Notes: a model not told the origin generated them from the letters alone. A DNA stretch of 64,000 nucleotides from Chondrus crispus (GCF_000350225.1 NW_005178956.1:1-64000); one strand, 5' to 3'. Positions 9,839-21,058 are shown, numbered from the stretch's first letter. Translations and numbers: made by a program.

Positions 9839-10780
9839 ATGCTTCGACTCACCACCCTTCTCCTCCTCCTCTCGCTCAGCCTCTGCTCCCTTGCGCAGCC
9901 AGGCCACGACTCTGGGCTGTCCCGTTTCACCCGCAAAAAGTATGTCACAATCAGCGGTAAGCGCATGGCCTACGTGGAAGTCGGCACTGGCGACCCCATT
10001 GTCTTCCTGCACGGCAACCCGACCTCCTCGTACCTGTGGCGCAATATCATGCCCTTCCTCGAAGGCAAAGGGCGTCTCATCGCCCCGGATTTAATCGGCA
10101 TGGGCGATTCCGACAAGCTCGACAACAGCGGCCCAAACCGCTACACTTTCGTCGAGCACAGCAACTACCTCTTCGCGCTGCTCGAGGCCATCGGTGTGAA
10201 GGAGCGCGTCACCCTGGTCATCCATGACTGGGGTTCTGCTCTCGGATTTCTGTGGGCCTACTACAACCGCAAAAATCCCAACGCAGTCAAGGCCATCGTG
10301 TTCTTCGAGGCGTTTGTCGCCCCCTTTCCCTCGCTCGACGAGCTTCCAGACGGCGGAGAGGACTTCTTCCGCCGCTTGAGGAGCCCGGCGGGCGAGAAAC
10401 TGGTGCTGCAGGAGAATTTCTTCCTCGAGGATGTCCTCTTTGATACAGGCAATTTCAGCGAAAAGGATAAAGCGGTGTATCGCAGGCCGTATTTGAAACC
10501 GGGAGAGTCGCGTAGGCCAATGCTGACGTGGCCGAGGCAGGTTCCCATCCGTGGTAAGCCGGCGGATGTCACCGCACTGATCGGTGCGTACTCAAGGTGG
10601 CTCGAGAAGGCAAAGATTAGGAAGTTGTTCATTAACGCCAAGCCGGGCGGCCTTTCACGTTTTTCCAGGCCGATTGTGCGGAAGTGGCCTATGCTGACGG
10701 AAGTTACGGTTCCGGGGTTTCATTTCCTACAGGAGTCGACCCCTGGCAGAATCGGCCGGGCTATTAAGAAGTGGTTGTGA
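9839..10780 (+). CDS. Haloalkane dehalogenase-like alpha/beta hydrolase, secretory signal
   Basis: A 313-residue protein of the alpha/beta-hydrolase fold, closest in pattern to subfamily II haloalkane dehalogenases (DhaA/LinB/Renilla-luciferase group), which hydrolyse carbon-halogen bonds to alcohol plus halide. An N-terminal signal peptide is visible (residues 1-19, MLRLTTLLLLLSLSLCSLA), so the enzyme is probably secreted or enters the endomembrane system. Motifs: HGNPTSS with halide-binding Asn60; VIHDWGS with nucleophile Asp130 and halide-binding Trp131; FFEAF with acid Glu157; and PGFHFLQ with base His295. The whole catalytic pentad is present. No introns interrupt it. The ATG at 9839 is chosen because the signal peptide starts there and a TATA box lies 83 bp upstream. 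Homologues are mainly bacterial, so acquisition by transfer is likely but is inference. Actual substrate unknown; a luciferase-like oxygenase of the same fold is less likely in this context. Confidence 0.9.
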   Translation: MLRLTTLLLLLSLSLCSLAQPGHDSGLSRFTRKKYVTISGKRMAYVEVGTGDPIVFLHGNPTSSYLWRNIMPFLEGKGRLIAPDLIGMGDSDKLDNSGPNRYTFVEHSNYLFALLEAIGVKERVTLVIHDWGSALGFLWAYYNRKNPNAVKAIVFFEAFVAPFPSLDELPDGGEDFFRRLRSPAGEKLVLQENFFLEDVLFDTGNFSEKDKAVYRRPYLKPGESRRPMLTWPRQVPIRGKPADVTALIGAYSRWLEKAKIRKLFINAKPGGLSRFSRPIVRKWPMLTEVTVPGFHFLQESTPGRIGRAIKKWL

Positions 10781-10883
10781 ATTGTATAAGAATGGATTGT
10801 GGCAGAGCTGCTGCCTGTGTGATATTATCGTTAACTAAATGATGGACTGCGAGTTTATGTTCAAGTGACTGCACAAGCAGTTA

Positions 10884-11612
10884 GAGCATCACCACCGGTA
10901 GAAGCAAATAACCAAATAACCAAAATTTGATGATTTGATGTCGATTGTCATGCCCACCGGTCCGACCAAATCAGTAAATTTTTGGTTCCGAGGCAAATAT
11001 CGGAACCAAATATCAAGAATTAGGTTCCGCTTCTCCGTATTTAGTACCCTAGACAATCCAGTTGTCCAAGGCTCACTGGTCAGACAAAAAGACTTCCCTC
11101 CAAAAAACATGACGAAGGGGTTTCGTGGCAAAACAAGCGGCAGTCTCCCGCCATCTCTCCTCTTCAAATGCCACAAGACCAGCACGGATTTTATTGTTTT
11201 CCGGTAGGGATGCTCCGCACTGGTCGGTGAAGGCATCTCTGAGAGCATCCCCCCTGTTGGTCATCAAGCGCAAGCTCGGTGATGACAAAATGAGTTCCCC
11301 CTTTTCAGGCTCGCTACCCCCCTCTTCCCTGGATCCTTCCATCTATGGGACCCCAACACGTTCAGCTTCGGTTCCGTTAACGTCTTCAGAGTCCGTCACT
11401 GCGACTCCTCGTAGGAGGGGACACGGGTGAGTACGAGGGTCAGTAAGAGCGTACTACACAGTATTTGGTTCTGACCGGTGGGGCCGTCCTTTTTGAAATA
11501 TCAAATAACCAAAGAAGCAAATCACCAAATTCCCACCAGCCAATTGAGTTCTAGAAAAAAAGTGCCAAGTGTTCTTGTTTGGTCATTTGATCACCTTCCG
11601 GTGGTGATGCTC
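10884..11612. mobile_element. PIF/Harbinger-type MITE, 729 bp
   Basis: The ends are inverted repeats with 15 perfect bases (GAGCATCACCACCGG) and looser similarity inward for about 100 bp (AAATAACCAAA and ACCGGTC..ACCAAAT blocks at both ends). It is flanked by TTA on each side (10881-10883, 11613-11615), the TWA target of PIF/Harbinger. No transposase reading frame inside, so it is non-autonomous. It sits between the convergent dehalogenase and SIMPL genes. Confidence 0.85.
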
Positions 11613-12136
11613 TTAACAAATGTAATAAGTTCGGGAAAAATGTGATGTTTACCTTTTTTTGTCTGCTCAACGTACCCCTCAAAACTTCGCAGTAGTGGAG
11701 TTCTGTCTTCTGTGCGAAAGAACGGCGAAAACTTCTTGCACAGCTGACCCGCATGCAATGTATGAGGGTTCCATCTACACAGACCACTCGACATCGAGAG
11801 CAGTGCGATAGCACAAGGCACGAACCCACTCCTTTATTATTTCTCTTTCTCCTTTCCCTCTACTTTAGTCCGTCTGCGCGCGGGGCGCTGCGTCGTCGCT
11901 GATGCGCTGACAAGTGCACCTCGTGTACACCTGTTCATGGAACAGGTCGCGTGATGCCATGCAGGACAGTGGGCGGCACGGTTTTGCGAAGGACCTTGCT
12001 TGCGTCGTGCTTGCAGAGACATTATCTGAACCTCATCATCTGTTTCTGTTTCTGTATGCGCCGCATCGACGACATTCTACCCAAGCATCCGCCCCTGAAC
12101 CAATTCCCGCGCGAGCGACCACGAACCTACCACCAC

Positions 12137-12802
12137 CTACTCCGCAATATCAAACAGCACAAACACCTTCACCTGAACATCGAGCTCTCCGCCCGACACG
12201 AACGTATCATCCGGGGGTCCAAACGCCAACGCACCCACGAATTGATTCTCCCGCGGCGCCTGTATCGCAGTTTCGCTAATCGCGAGCACCTTCCCCAGCT
12301 CCACGCCGGCGTTCTCTGCGAACAACATTGCCTTCCTCTTCGCGTCGGCCACGGCGAGCCTCCTGGCCTTGTCCTTCGTCATCTGTGAGTCCTCCAACCC
12401 GAACGTGACCCCATTAATCTCGTTACTCCCGGCGAGCACCAGCGCGTCGAGCACCCCGCCGACGGCATCCACATCGCGCACCTTGATCGAGATAGAGTTG
12501 GACACGGTGTACACGCGCGTCCTGTTCTCCCGACGCCCGCGAGTGTCCTGGAACACGTCGAAGGATGACGTCTGCACGTCTGTGTCCGCGATGCCTCGCT
12601 CCTTCAGGGCGGCGACCACGCGCGAAAACTTGCGGCTATTCTCCGACAGCGCGGCTGCTGCAGTAGTAGCCGTCGTCGTCACGCCCGCATCTATCGTGGC
12701 TAGGTCCGGGACGGCGCTGGCGCTGCCTTCGCCTACCACGTTGATCGTGCGCGCGGAGGCCGTCAGAAGCAGCGTCGCGAGGAGGAGAAGGGTGACTTTC
12801 AT
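12137..12802 (-). CDS. SIMPL-domain (DUF541) protein with signal peptide
   Basis: A 221-residue protein starting at an ATG at 12802. Residues 3-17 form a hydrophobic signal sequence (VTLLLLATLLLTASA) with a likely cleavage after ASA. The rest is a SIMPL/DUF541 domain: INVVGEGSASAVPDLA near residue 20, a central D(V)QTSSFDV strand, the VSNSISIKVRD strand, and the late conserved segment with DAKRKAMLFAENAGVELGKVLAISE. The family is common in bacterial periplasms and was named from a mouse signalling-associated protein; its biochemical role is poorly known, so no function is claimed. A TATA box lies about 110 bp upstream. The gene is uninterrupted and convergent with the haloalkane dehalogenase gene. 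The family assignment is confident. Confidence 0.88.
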   Translation of the reverse strand: MKVTLLLLATLLLTASARTINVVGEGSASAVPDLATIDAGVTTTATTAAAALSENSRKFSRVVAALKERGIADTDVQTSSFDVFQDTRGRRENRTRVYTVSNSISIKVRDVDAVGGVLDALVLAGSNEINGVTFGLEDSQMTKDKARRLAVADAKRKAMLFAENAGVELGKVLAISETAIQAPRENQFVGALAFGPPDDTFVSGGELDVQVKVFVLFDIAE

Positions 12803-12909
12803 GGTGGCGGCTTGTTTGCGCAGTTGTTTTGATCAGGTGGTTGGGAGGAGTACTGCTTGGGTGCTGAGACGAGAAGGGATTGTAGTGGGCGTAGTCAGAT
12901 ACATACACA

Positions 12910-12917
12910 TATATATA
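12910..12917 (-). promoter_or_regulatory. TATA box of the SIMPL-domain gene
   Basis: TATATATA, 108 bp upstream of the ATG at 12802 on the minus strand. Spacing is similar to that of the dehalogenase gene (83 bp). Confidence 0.55.
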
Positions 12918-12919
12918 GT

Positions 12920-15258
12920 AGTCTGGAGCCCCTAACCCTGAGCTTGGTTAAGGATGCAGGCGGAGGGCGACAAGTGTGAGTGATTTAGAGACGGGCGAGA
13001 GGTGATGAGGTGTTTGCCACGTCGGCTGTGAGAGAAGGAATCGAAAGAGAGAAAGAAGCGTGGCGAGATTGGTATGAAGAAGAAACGCCAGGGAATAGTG
13101 GCAATCGTGGGGTAGACGGGAGCGGTATACCTCGAGAGAGGCGCCAGTCGTCGTGAGAGAGGCCTGCGGGTATATCTAACGGTGGGTGATGTTGCAGTAT
13201 CGCACAGTATGAGTAAAAGTCAACATACTCCTCTTTATCCGTACAATCCGTACCAGAGATATAGGATGTGAGGGCCACAGAAGGGATTGGAGATTCTACA
13301 ATTACCTATTGTAGGATGGTGCGGACGCTCCATGCAAGTTTCACTTGTGCAGTACGTACAGTAACAAAGTGATGCTGTATGGGGTGGATGTTGCAGAAGC
13401 GAGAGCCTCCTCCTGCATTTTGAAACCGTACGGACGCACCGGGGGCATGTGATGGACGATGAGAGAGCGAGTTGATGATCGCATAATAGTAGGCGCATCA
13501 CATGTGCGCAAAGTGACTTGTGCAGGTGCGAGAAACTCAAATGTAGCGCGGTGGAGAGAACGGGAAGATTGGTTAGAGAGGCCATCCGTTACTTTGCTCA
13601 TACAATACTACTCTGTACTATGTGGATGACGATACAACTGACAATACTGTATTACAGAATACTACTGTACGAGTGTTCAGCAACTTGAGGAAGGGAGAGT
13701 CCAAATGGAGGTGGAAATAAGTGGATGATCAACTACGGAGTGATATCTGCAGCTGTTGATGATGCGGTGTGGACTTTTGCGACTCTGGTGAGAAAGTACA
13801 GTAGTCGCCCATGTATGCCCCTTTGTGTTTTCTGTAGACACGGCTAATGTACAGAATGGTGCGGTACAGTGCAGTACAAAAGATAATTTCTCCACCGGTT
13901 TGCTGATTGAGCACACATGAGACCCGAATGTCCCTCCATTCTATCCCTCCATTCTCTGGTGCGAAGGAAGAAGCGGGACTCATACTGTAGGGTTGAGCCT
14001 TTGTTAGATCGCCGTGATATTCAAATTTAAAAGAAATCATCCAATGAGCGGCTGGGCAACATTTGCGCCAGGTCACCCAAACGTGGTCGGAGAGAAGACG
14101 ACTGCATAGAGTGCTATTTTCTGGATGCACCCAATAATGAGTGCATCCAGAAAATAACACTGTAATTTGCTTCAGAAAGCTGCCCATATTTCCATATTTC
14201 CATGACGTCGCACAAAACCGCTTGTTCCTCGCCGCAGGACCTTGGCTTCATCAATACTGTACATAGAGCAATGTCCTTTCGTTTACCCTCAACGTGTGCT
14301 CCTCGCCCTGTGTGGAGTCTCACGACTTGTTCACTACTGTACCGCATAAACATCACTACAAAGCATGTACTGTACCATATATTTGCCTTTGTACTGTACT
14401 GTGCCCATTCTACTCCGCGCTCTCGTGACGCTTACCCACTGGTTGCACACGCATCGCTCGACGCTTGTCTGTTGGGACTCTGTTGGGATAGCACGCGGAT
14501 ATGAGGGGCGCGCACACACAAGGAGGAGAACGGCAGTGCGTGAGTGGGTAAGGAATGGAGCGGAGGCAGCAAGGGAGGCGCACGAAAACGAGAAGTAGAA
14601 CCAGGGATGATGACAGGACACTAGTACAGTATCTGCTGTTGTAGAGTTTTCTAGGTAGCGCACGAGCCGCGCCGATCGAACTGAGTTTGAATGCGTAGGA
14701 CATGATAAGTGCACCACCATTCTACATGTGAGCAGATTGTTCGTGCTTAGAGGGAGGAGGAGCTATACACTGTAAGTTCGTAAAGAGAGTACTATCTGTA
14801 CTGTACGAAAGAACCCTACAGAGAGGACTCGCCCAATAGTGCCGAATTGAGTAATTCCACGAGTGAGTAATGCAGGGGTTTTTCGGTGAACACAGGTTCT
14901 CATACCTTGCATTGCTGTTAGACACCTGTCCTAGACGGGGACGCGGCCACGAAGATGCCCAACAGGAAACGGATCATCCTTTCCAACAGACCCCACAGAT
15001 CCTCTCCGTCTTACTCCAGTGACACGCAAGGGCACCGACACAACCACAACACAGCATGAAAAGACGAGTGCAGATGGAACCAAAGGGATAGAATCAAATG
15101 AGTGTGTTATTCCAGGTTTTGAGGAAGTAATTGCCTGCTTTACGAGAGTGGAGGAAATGGTGAACAATTCGGGTATCGAGGATGCAGTATGCCGTTTGCA
15201 CCGTGCAAAGCGCGAGTTTCTAACTGCGCACCGTGAGCAGAGTCGTTCCTAGAGGCTC
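12920..15258. other. Unassigned 2.3-kb region rich in TACTGTA/TACAGTA motifs
   Basis: No domain-bearing gene recognised. Short reading frames occur, the last being 15019-15252 on the plus strand (77 residues from a GTG, hydrophilic, no family), which ends just before the gypsy 1 LTR and may be a truncated gene. The stretch 13600-14830 contains many copies of TACTGTA or its near complement and one strong hairpin (14111-14160). Confidence 0.45.
14111..14160. repeat. 20-bp inverted repeat, 10-nt loop
   Basis: Bases 14111-14130 (GTGCTATTTTCTGGATGCAC) and 14141-14160 are reverse complements with one mismatch, separated by CCAATAATGA. A very stable hairpin if transcribed on either strand. Confidence 0.85.
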
Positions 15259-15702
15259 TGTACCGTCCTGCGTCGCGCTGTGGCTCTTCGTCGATCGCAT
15301 CCGGTCGACGCGCCTCGCGGGCAGGGGCGCTCTGGCCTACTCGGGGCGACCGGATGCGTGAAGGCCCGAGGTGTAGTGCGGGGGAGGGCTCTGTCGTGTG
15401 AGGCACATCGGTGGCCCGGCCAAGGGCTCAGTGCTGTGAGACGGAGAACGGCCCCTGCCAGCCTTTTGTTTCAAGAGCGAAGCGAAATGCCACTACCGCG
15501 CGCGACAGTTAGCCTTGCGATAATAAAGGCCGCCCCCGACAGATCCCCAGAGGAGGGGATCATCGGATCGGGGAGCATCGCCAACGGAGCTGCCCTTCAG
15601 AGAAACCCTCGTCCTCGCTTCCTCCCGACGCGCGCGCCTCCCTCACCCGACGACGTCGTCCACGCTCGCTCGCGAGGAACTTCAAACCCGCCGGTTGCCA
15701 CA
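15259..15702 (+). repeat. 5' LTR of gypsy 1
   Basis: 444 bp, begins TGTACCGTCC and ends GGTTGCCACA; pairs with 20615-21058. The sequence directly downstream (GTAATTACTC) does not start with TGG, so the primer-binding site is unclear. Confidence 0.9.
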
Positions 15703-15745
15703 GTAATTACTCGCGTGATTAGGACCGCGGTGAGAAATTCCTTGC

Positions 15746-16630
15746 GTGAGCTGTCCAACTCGGAAGAGGCCGAGGGATATGGACCGCAATCAATCTGATT
15801 CTAGGCCGTCTGGTAGCGTGAAGCAGACAATCGTGGAGTACGTTGAGGCACCCCGTCTCACAGACATATCTACATCGGACTTCGTTTTGTTTGCTCGGAG
15901 AAGAGAGGTCTACGAACGCTGGGTTGAAGAGAAAAACGCTGACTGTACAGTGAAGATGCCCCTGACCTCCTACCGCAACTCCATTTCGAAGGCCATCCTT
16001 GAGCTTGTCGTAGTCGCTGGATGGGTGCCAGCATCGGATACTGATGACATCACAGAACAGGACCTGAAGGACTGCGTCGAGAAGCACGCCAAGGTCCTCC
16101 CCTCCGACTACGATCTTGCGTTTCTGGAACGCGAGCTACGCCACGTTTCCATGGAGAGGCGTGGCACAGCATGCACTCTGGAGCGACAAGTCTGGAGGCT
16201 GTGCTTAAAGTACACCTCTACGCTCCAGAAGTGCGGTTATGACGAGTTTGTCAGCAAGCAACCGAGGCTTGCTGTGCAGCACATAATGACACGGATCTCT
16301 CTTCCTCAGCTCAGAGCTCGCATGAAGCTTACACTTCGCCTAATGAAGGAAGAAGGATTCGGTAGAGATTTCCGCGCATTTGTGCAGGAGCTGGGTAAGG
16401 AAGCCCAGGCACTTGATCGCCATGACGTGGCCACTAGATACCAGTTCTGTAGTAAGGATGAGGACACGGACTCTGGCAATGAGGGCATTCGAACTGCGCG
16501 CAGCAAGCAACGCGTGGCCCCGAGTGTTCCGCGTTCTCGTTTTGGCCGCCCACATGAAAATTACCGGAAGCACATGCGGGAGGCAGATCCAATGCGATCA
16601 GACTTCTCGGCGAACAAAAGAGAACGATAA
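15746..16630 (+). pseudogene. gag region of gypsy 1
   Basis: Open stretch encoding a roughly 280-residue basic/helical protein between the 5' LTR and the protease; the first ATG is at 15779. It is placed as gag by position. No CCHC knuckle of canonical spacing was seen in it. Part of a broken element. Confidence 0.65.
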
Positions 16631-16672
16631 CCCCCGGATTGCCTCAATCCAACCTGCAGCGGCAAGCACTTC

Positions 16673-19600
16673 GTGAATGATTGCCCTACCTTCTCACAGG
16701 AAGAGAAAAGGCGGTATAGGAAGCAGTACCACGACGCCAAGCGGGCACGAAACCAAGACGCAGAGAAGGCCGGAAACTTCCAACGGCGCACTCGCGGTGG
16801 TGTTAGACAGATCGAACGACCCGGCATTCATCAGAACTCCTCCCTTTTCTCCGCCTCTTTTTGCAACGGGGCTGTCAATGCGGCTGTTATGGCCGACTCA
16901 GGGTCTGATATTACAGTGCTTCCTTCCTCGCTTCTAGATCTCATCCGCGCCTCCGACCCGCAAATTCGGGTGCGGCGTCTAGTCGAGCCCATGCATTTCG
17001 CCAATGCGCATGCCTTCGCCGCTCCTTTGGAATGTTCACGCGAGGTCGAGCTCGATGTCGAGTTACGTATCCGTCACGGCGAGCGCCTCATTCTCCGGAG
17101 AGTGAAGTGGCTCGTCAGCGACGCCCCCATGACGCACGCTTACCTGGGACGCCATCTACTCGCCGCTCTAGGCATGGACAATCGCGTCCTCATGGCCGCC
17201 GCACGTGACAAACTTGGCTCCGTAGTTGACGTGCCGGCCCTTTTCGGCCGCCAAGGTCTCGAAAATGACCATTGCGCAGGCAACTCTTCCTCAATTCATG
17301 GAATAATGGCACAAAGAAGGCTCGAATCCAACTTCACATTCCACAGCCAGGGTAGGGATGAGGCAGATGGGTTGGATGATGCTGACGTGTACATCGACCT
17401 AGGGGACGACCCAGACGAAGATCGAGATGCCGCACTTGCCGGTATGATAGATAAAGCGCGCAAGAACGGCATGACAGAGGAAGGAGCACGCCGCCTCTCT
17501 ACCCTTGTGGAACGTCACAAGGCGATTTTCGAATTCGGCTGGGCAAGTCCCGACCAGCCGACGTCCCTCCAACGGAAATCCGGCTCGAACCAAGCCGGCG
17601 GGCAGTAAAGGTCAAGCCTCGACGATACTCTCCAGACCAACGCGCCTTCCTGGAGAAATATGTCGACAAGCTTCGCGATCTTGAATTTGTTGTCGACATG
17701 CCAATGGCTGATTGGCAGTCTGCTCCACTACTGGTCCCCAAGCAGAATTGTAAGGCAGGAATGCGTCTTGCCGTTGATCTCCGTCCGGTCAACGCTGCAA
17801 CGACAAAAGATGCTTGGCCTATGCCTCACCTCGAGGCTGAAGTCAACGACTTTGCGACAAGCAAGTGCTTCGCCTGCCTGGACTTTCTCTCAAGCTACTG
17901 GCAGTTGCCACTGCACCCCAACTCGTACAGTGCTTGTGGAATCGTCACACCACGTGGAGTCGTTGCTTCAAAGCGCGTCCTACCGGGACTCGCAAACGCA
18001 ACAGCCCACTTCTAACTCTCCATTGAGCCCCCGTTCGCTGATCTTCGCGCCAATATGAAAGCATGGCTTGATGATTTTAACCTCAATGCTACGACGGAGA
18101 CCGAACTGCTCGACTGTCTCGAGAAATTTTTTTCCATATGCCAACACAGGAGCTTATATTTGTCAGCTCGAAAGTGCGTTCTTTTCGCGCGGGAGATCAA
18201 ATGGTGTGGCCGCCTCGTGTCTGGCGATGGGTACAAGATTGACCCCTCCAATATATCTGGATTGAAAGACATGCACCTGCCTGTGACCGCTGACGAACTA
18301 TCGCAGTTTCTGAATTGCTGCAAATGGATGGCATTGGGCATCCCACAATTTGTGCAGAGGGCATCTACCCTCACTTCTCTTCTGGAAAAGGCCTACGTCG
18401 ACTCTGGAAGGCGGACCACGCGGTCAATTCGGCACCTTCAACTAGGCCCTCTCGGTTGGGGCCTAACCCACACACGCGCCTTCGAGGATCTGCAGAGTGC
18501 CCTGCGCTCGGCTGTTACGTTGGCTTACCCCGATCCCAGCAAGATTCTGTGCGTCTTCACGGACGCGTCTGAGCGCTTTTGGGCTGGGGCGGTCACCCAG
18601 ACCACGGAGGAGCAGCTAAAACTGCCGGTTGGAGAACAGCAGCACGACACTTTCGCTTTTCTAGGTTCGGCTTTTAAGAAAGCACAAAAGGACTGGACGA
18701 CTTTCGAAAAGGAGGGGTATGCCATTTTCCAAACTTTCATGAAAATGGACTATATGCTGCAAGCCCAAAAGCAGACGCACATCTACACCGATCACTGAAA
18801 CCTACTCTTCGTGTTTGCTCCGCTCGCTTTGGAACTTGCCCTAGGTCGCCACATCGTATCAAAAGTGCAATGGTGGGCACTCTACCTATCTCGCTTCCCT
18901 TACGTCATCGAGCACGTGTGTGGTACAGACAATGTCTTTGCAGACATTATGACAAGATGGACAAGGGGCTACCGCCGAGATGGAACTCAACTGCGTACTG
19001 TAGCGAGCATGCTCCTCCAGGACGCGCGACAGGTCATTCCTTCCCCCGAAGATTTCGACTGGCCAACGCCTTCATCAATTCGCAGTGCACAGGACCGCGC
19101 GCCCTCCCGCCCCCCACACCTAGTGAGAGACACAAGTGACAATTTATGGAAGCACCACGGCCGCATATGGATCCCGGAGAATGCCCTTGAGCTCCCAACT
19201 CCAGCTCCTTGTTACTGCTCACTCGGGTACGGTTGGACATCGGGGGGTTGATGCCACGGCGAGTATTTTACGGGAGGCGTTTTGGTGGACATGTTTGCAT
19301 CAGGACACTGCGGCGCTAGTGCGGGGTTGTCTACACTGTATTGTTACGCGCGGTGGGAAAACCGTACCACGTCCCCTGCGTACGGCTTTACATGGGTCAC
19401 GCCCAAACGAGGTTCTGCATCTAGATTACTTGTACATGGAAAAGGGTACAGATCGCAAACGTTACATCCTAATTATCCGGGACGACCTATTGTCGTACAC
19501 TTGGCTTTGGCCTACCGATAGCTGTAGTGCCGAAAATGCAGCTGATGCACTCGGTACATGGATAGGCTGCTTTGGTTCTATGGATTACTTGGTCACAGAC

Positions 19601-20576
19601 CAGGGTTCTCATTTTAAAAATGAGCTTCTCAAGTCTCTAGTCTAGGAGGCGCGGTCCCACCACCATTTTGTTACTGCATACTGCCCCTGGGCAAACGGGT
19701 CCGTCGAACGGATGTTTCGCGAGGTGCTTCGCGCTTGTAAAGCCCTCCTCAGTGAATGGAATCTAAGCCCTACGGATTGGCCAGGAATAACGGAATGCAT
19801 GCAAAGCGTGCTGAATCACGCCCCGTTAACCAGGTTGGGATTGCGGGATGCGAATGTCAAGCGGGTGTACCGGACTCCGCTTGAAGTTTTCACAGGACAC
19901 AGACCAGTCCGTCCCCTGCTTCGCGCAATGCTAATATCAGAATATCCAACGGTAATTGCGCGTGATGAATTGAACACCAAAACACTAATTGGCATTGCAC
20001 TCCTACAACACGCGGCGGATTCCATGCACCGCAAAGTGCTGGAGTTAACATCTGCCTCCCGCAAGCGCCGCGTCGACGCGCACAACGAAAAGACGGGTAT
20101 TGTACGCCCTTCTTTTGTGGTTGGCGACTATGTGCTAGTTCGTCAGACGCGTCCCGACGGCCATAAGCTACAGTTCGAATGGCGGGGACCCCGTCGATTG
20201 ACGGAAGTCGCTGTCAAAATGGACCTACGAAATCGAGAACCTGCTTCACGGAAAGCGGGAAGTAGTTCATGCCCTAAGAATGTTACCATATAGACCAAGT
20301 TTGCAAGGAACCCCGGCCTCGCAAAAGCTCATCGAGGCTTCCGCTAGCCTGGACCGTGACTATCAGGTCGCCAGTTCTCTCGCAGGGATAAGGGAAGATA
20401 AGAGGGAAATTTTAGTGAAGGTTCAATGGGAAGGTTTGCCTGACGAAGTGGATCACACGTGGGAGCCGCTGTCCAACCTGACTGAGGACCTGCTGGGCAT
20501 GCTTGAGGACTTCTTGCACACCAGCGGCGACAGAAGTCTCAAGCGACGAGCGCTCGCGCAGGCCTCTTTTCAATAG
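16673..20576 (+). pseudogene. pol region of gypsy 1 (PR-RT-RH-IN-chromodomain)
   Basis: Protease with MADSGSDITVLP near 16.9 kb. Reverse transcriptase from about 17.7 kb, with AVDLRPVNAAT and CLDFLSSYWQLPLHP blocks. RNase H near 18.5 kb (VFTDASERFWAG). Integrase from about 19.2 kb, with a zinc-binding part and core (VTDQGSHFKNELL). A C-terminal chromodomain lies at about 20.3-20.55 kb (LVKVQWEGLP...HTWEPLSNL). The chromodomain is used by such elements to target chromatin. Several breaks; treated as a fossil. Confidence 0.85.
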
Positions 20577-20614
20577 AACTTCTTTGCGTAGGTACTTTAG
20601 AACTTCTGGGGCGC

Positions 20615-21058
20615 TGTACCGTCCTGCGTCGCGCTGCGGCTCTTTGTCGATCGCATCCGGTCGACGCGCCTCTCGAGCAGGGGCGCTCTGGTCTACTCGG
20701 GGCGACCGGATGCGTGAAGGCCCGAGGTGTAGTGCGGGGGAGGGCTCTGTCGTGTGAGGCACATCGGTGGCCCAGCCAAGGGCCCAGTGCTGTGAGACGG
20801 AGAACGGCCCCTGCCAGCCTTTTGTTTCAAGAGCGAAGCGAAATGCCACTACCGCGGGCGACAGTTAGCCTTGCGATAATAAAGGCAGCCCCCGGCAGAT
20901 CCCCAGAGGAAGGGATCATCGGATCGGGGAGCATCGCCAACGGGGCCGCCCTACAGAGAGACCCTCGTCCTCGCTTCCTCCCGACGCGCGCGCCTCCCTC
21001 ACCCGACGACGTCGTCAACGCTCGCTCGCGAGGAACTTCGAACCCGCCGGTTGCCACA
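20615..21058 (+). repeat. 3' LTR of gypsy 1
   Basis: 444 bp, same ends as the 5' copy. Preceded by a short G-rich stretch (CTGGGGCGC) that could be the polypurine tract. Confidence 0.9.

Larger units (their letters stand above)
15259..21058 (+). mobile_element. Ty3/gypsy retrotransposon with chromodomain (gypsy 1), broken
   Basis: Two LTRs bound a 4.9-kb interior with gag, then protease, reverse transcriptase, RNase H and integrase in Ty3/gypsy order, closed by a chromodomain, the mark of the chromovirus branch. The LTRs have equal length and differ at about 17 of 444 positions by eye (about 4%), which makes it a moderately old insertion. It is a fossil with several breaks. No matching 5-bp target duplication is evident at its flanks (GGCTC on the left, GCGCC on the right). 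Confidence 0.9.

Noticed and set aside
11551-12022. Small reading frames between the MITE and the SIMPL gene
   Set aside because: Short, overlapping on both strands, no domains and no conserved start context.
13600-14840. CRISPR-like array because of the recurrent short motif
   Set aside because: The spacing is irregular, the motif is only 7 bp and the genome is eukaryotic.
15019-15252. 77-residue frame ending next to the gypsy 1 LTR as an intact small gene
   Set aside because: It starts only at a GTG, has no ATG until late and shows no recognisable family; kept only as a possible truncated remnant in the region entry.
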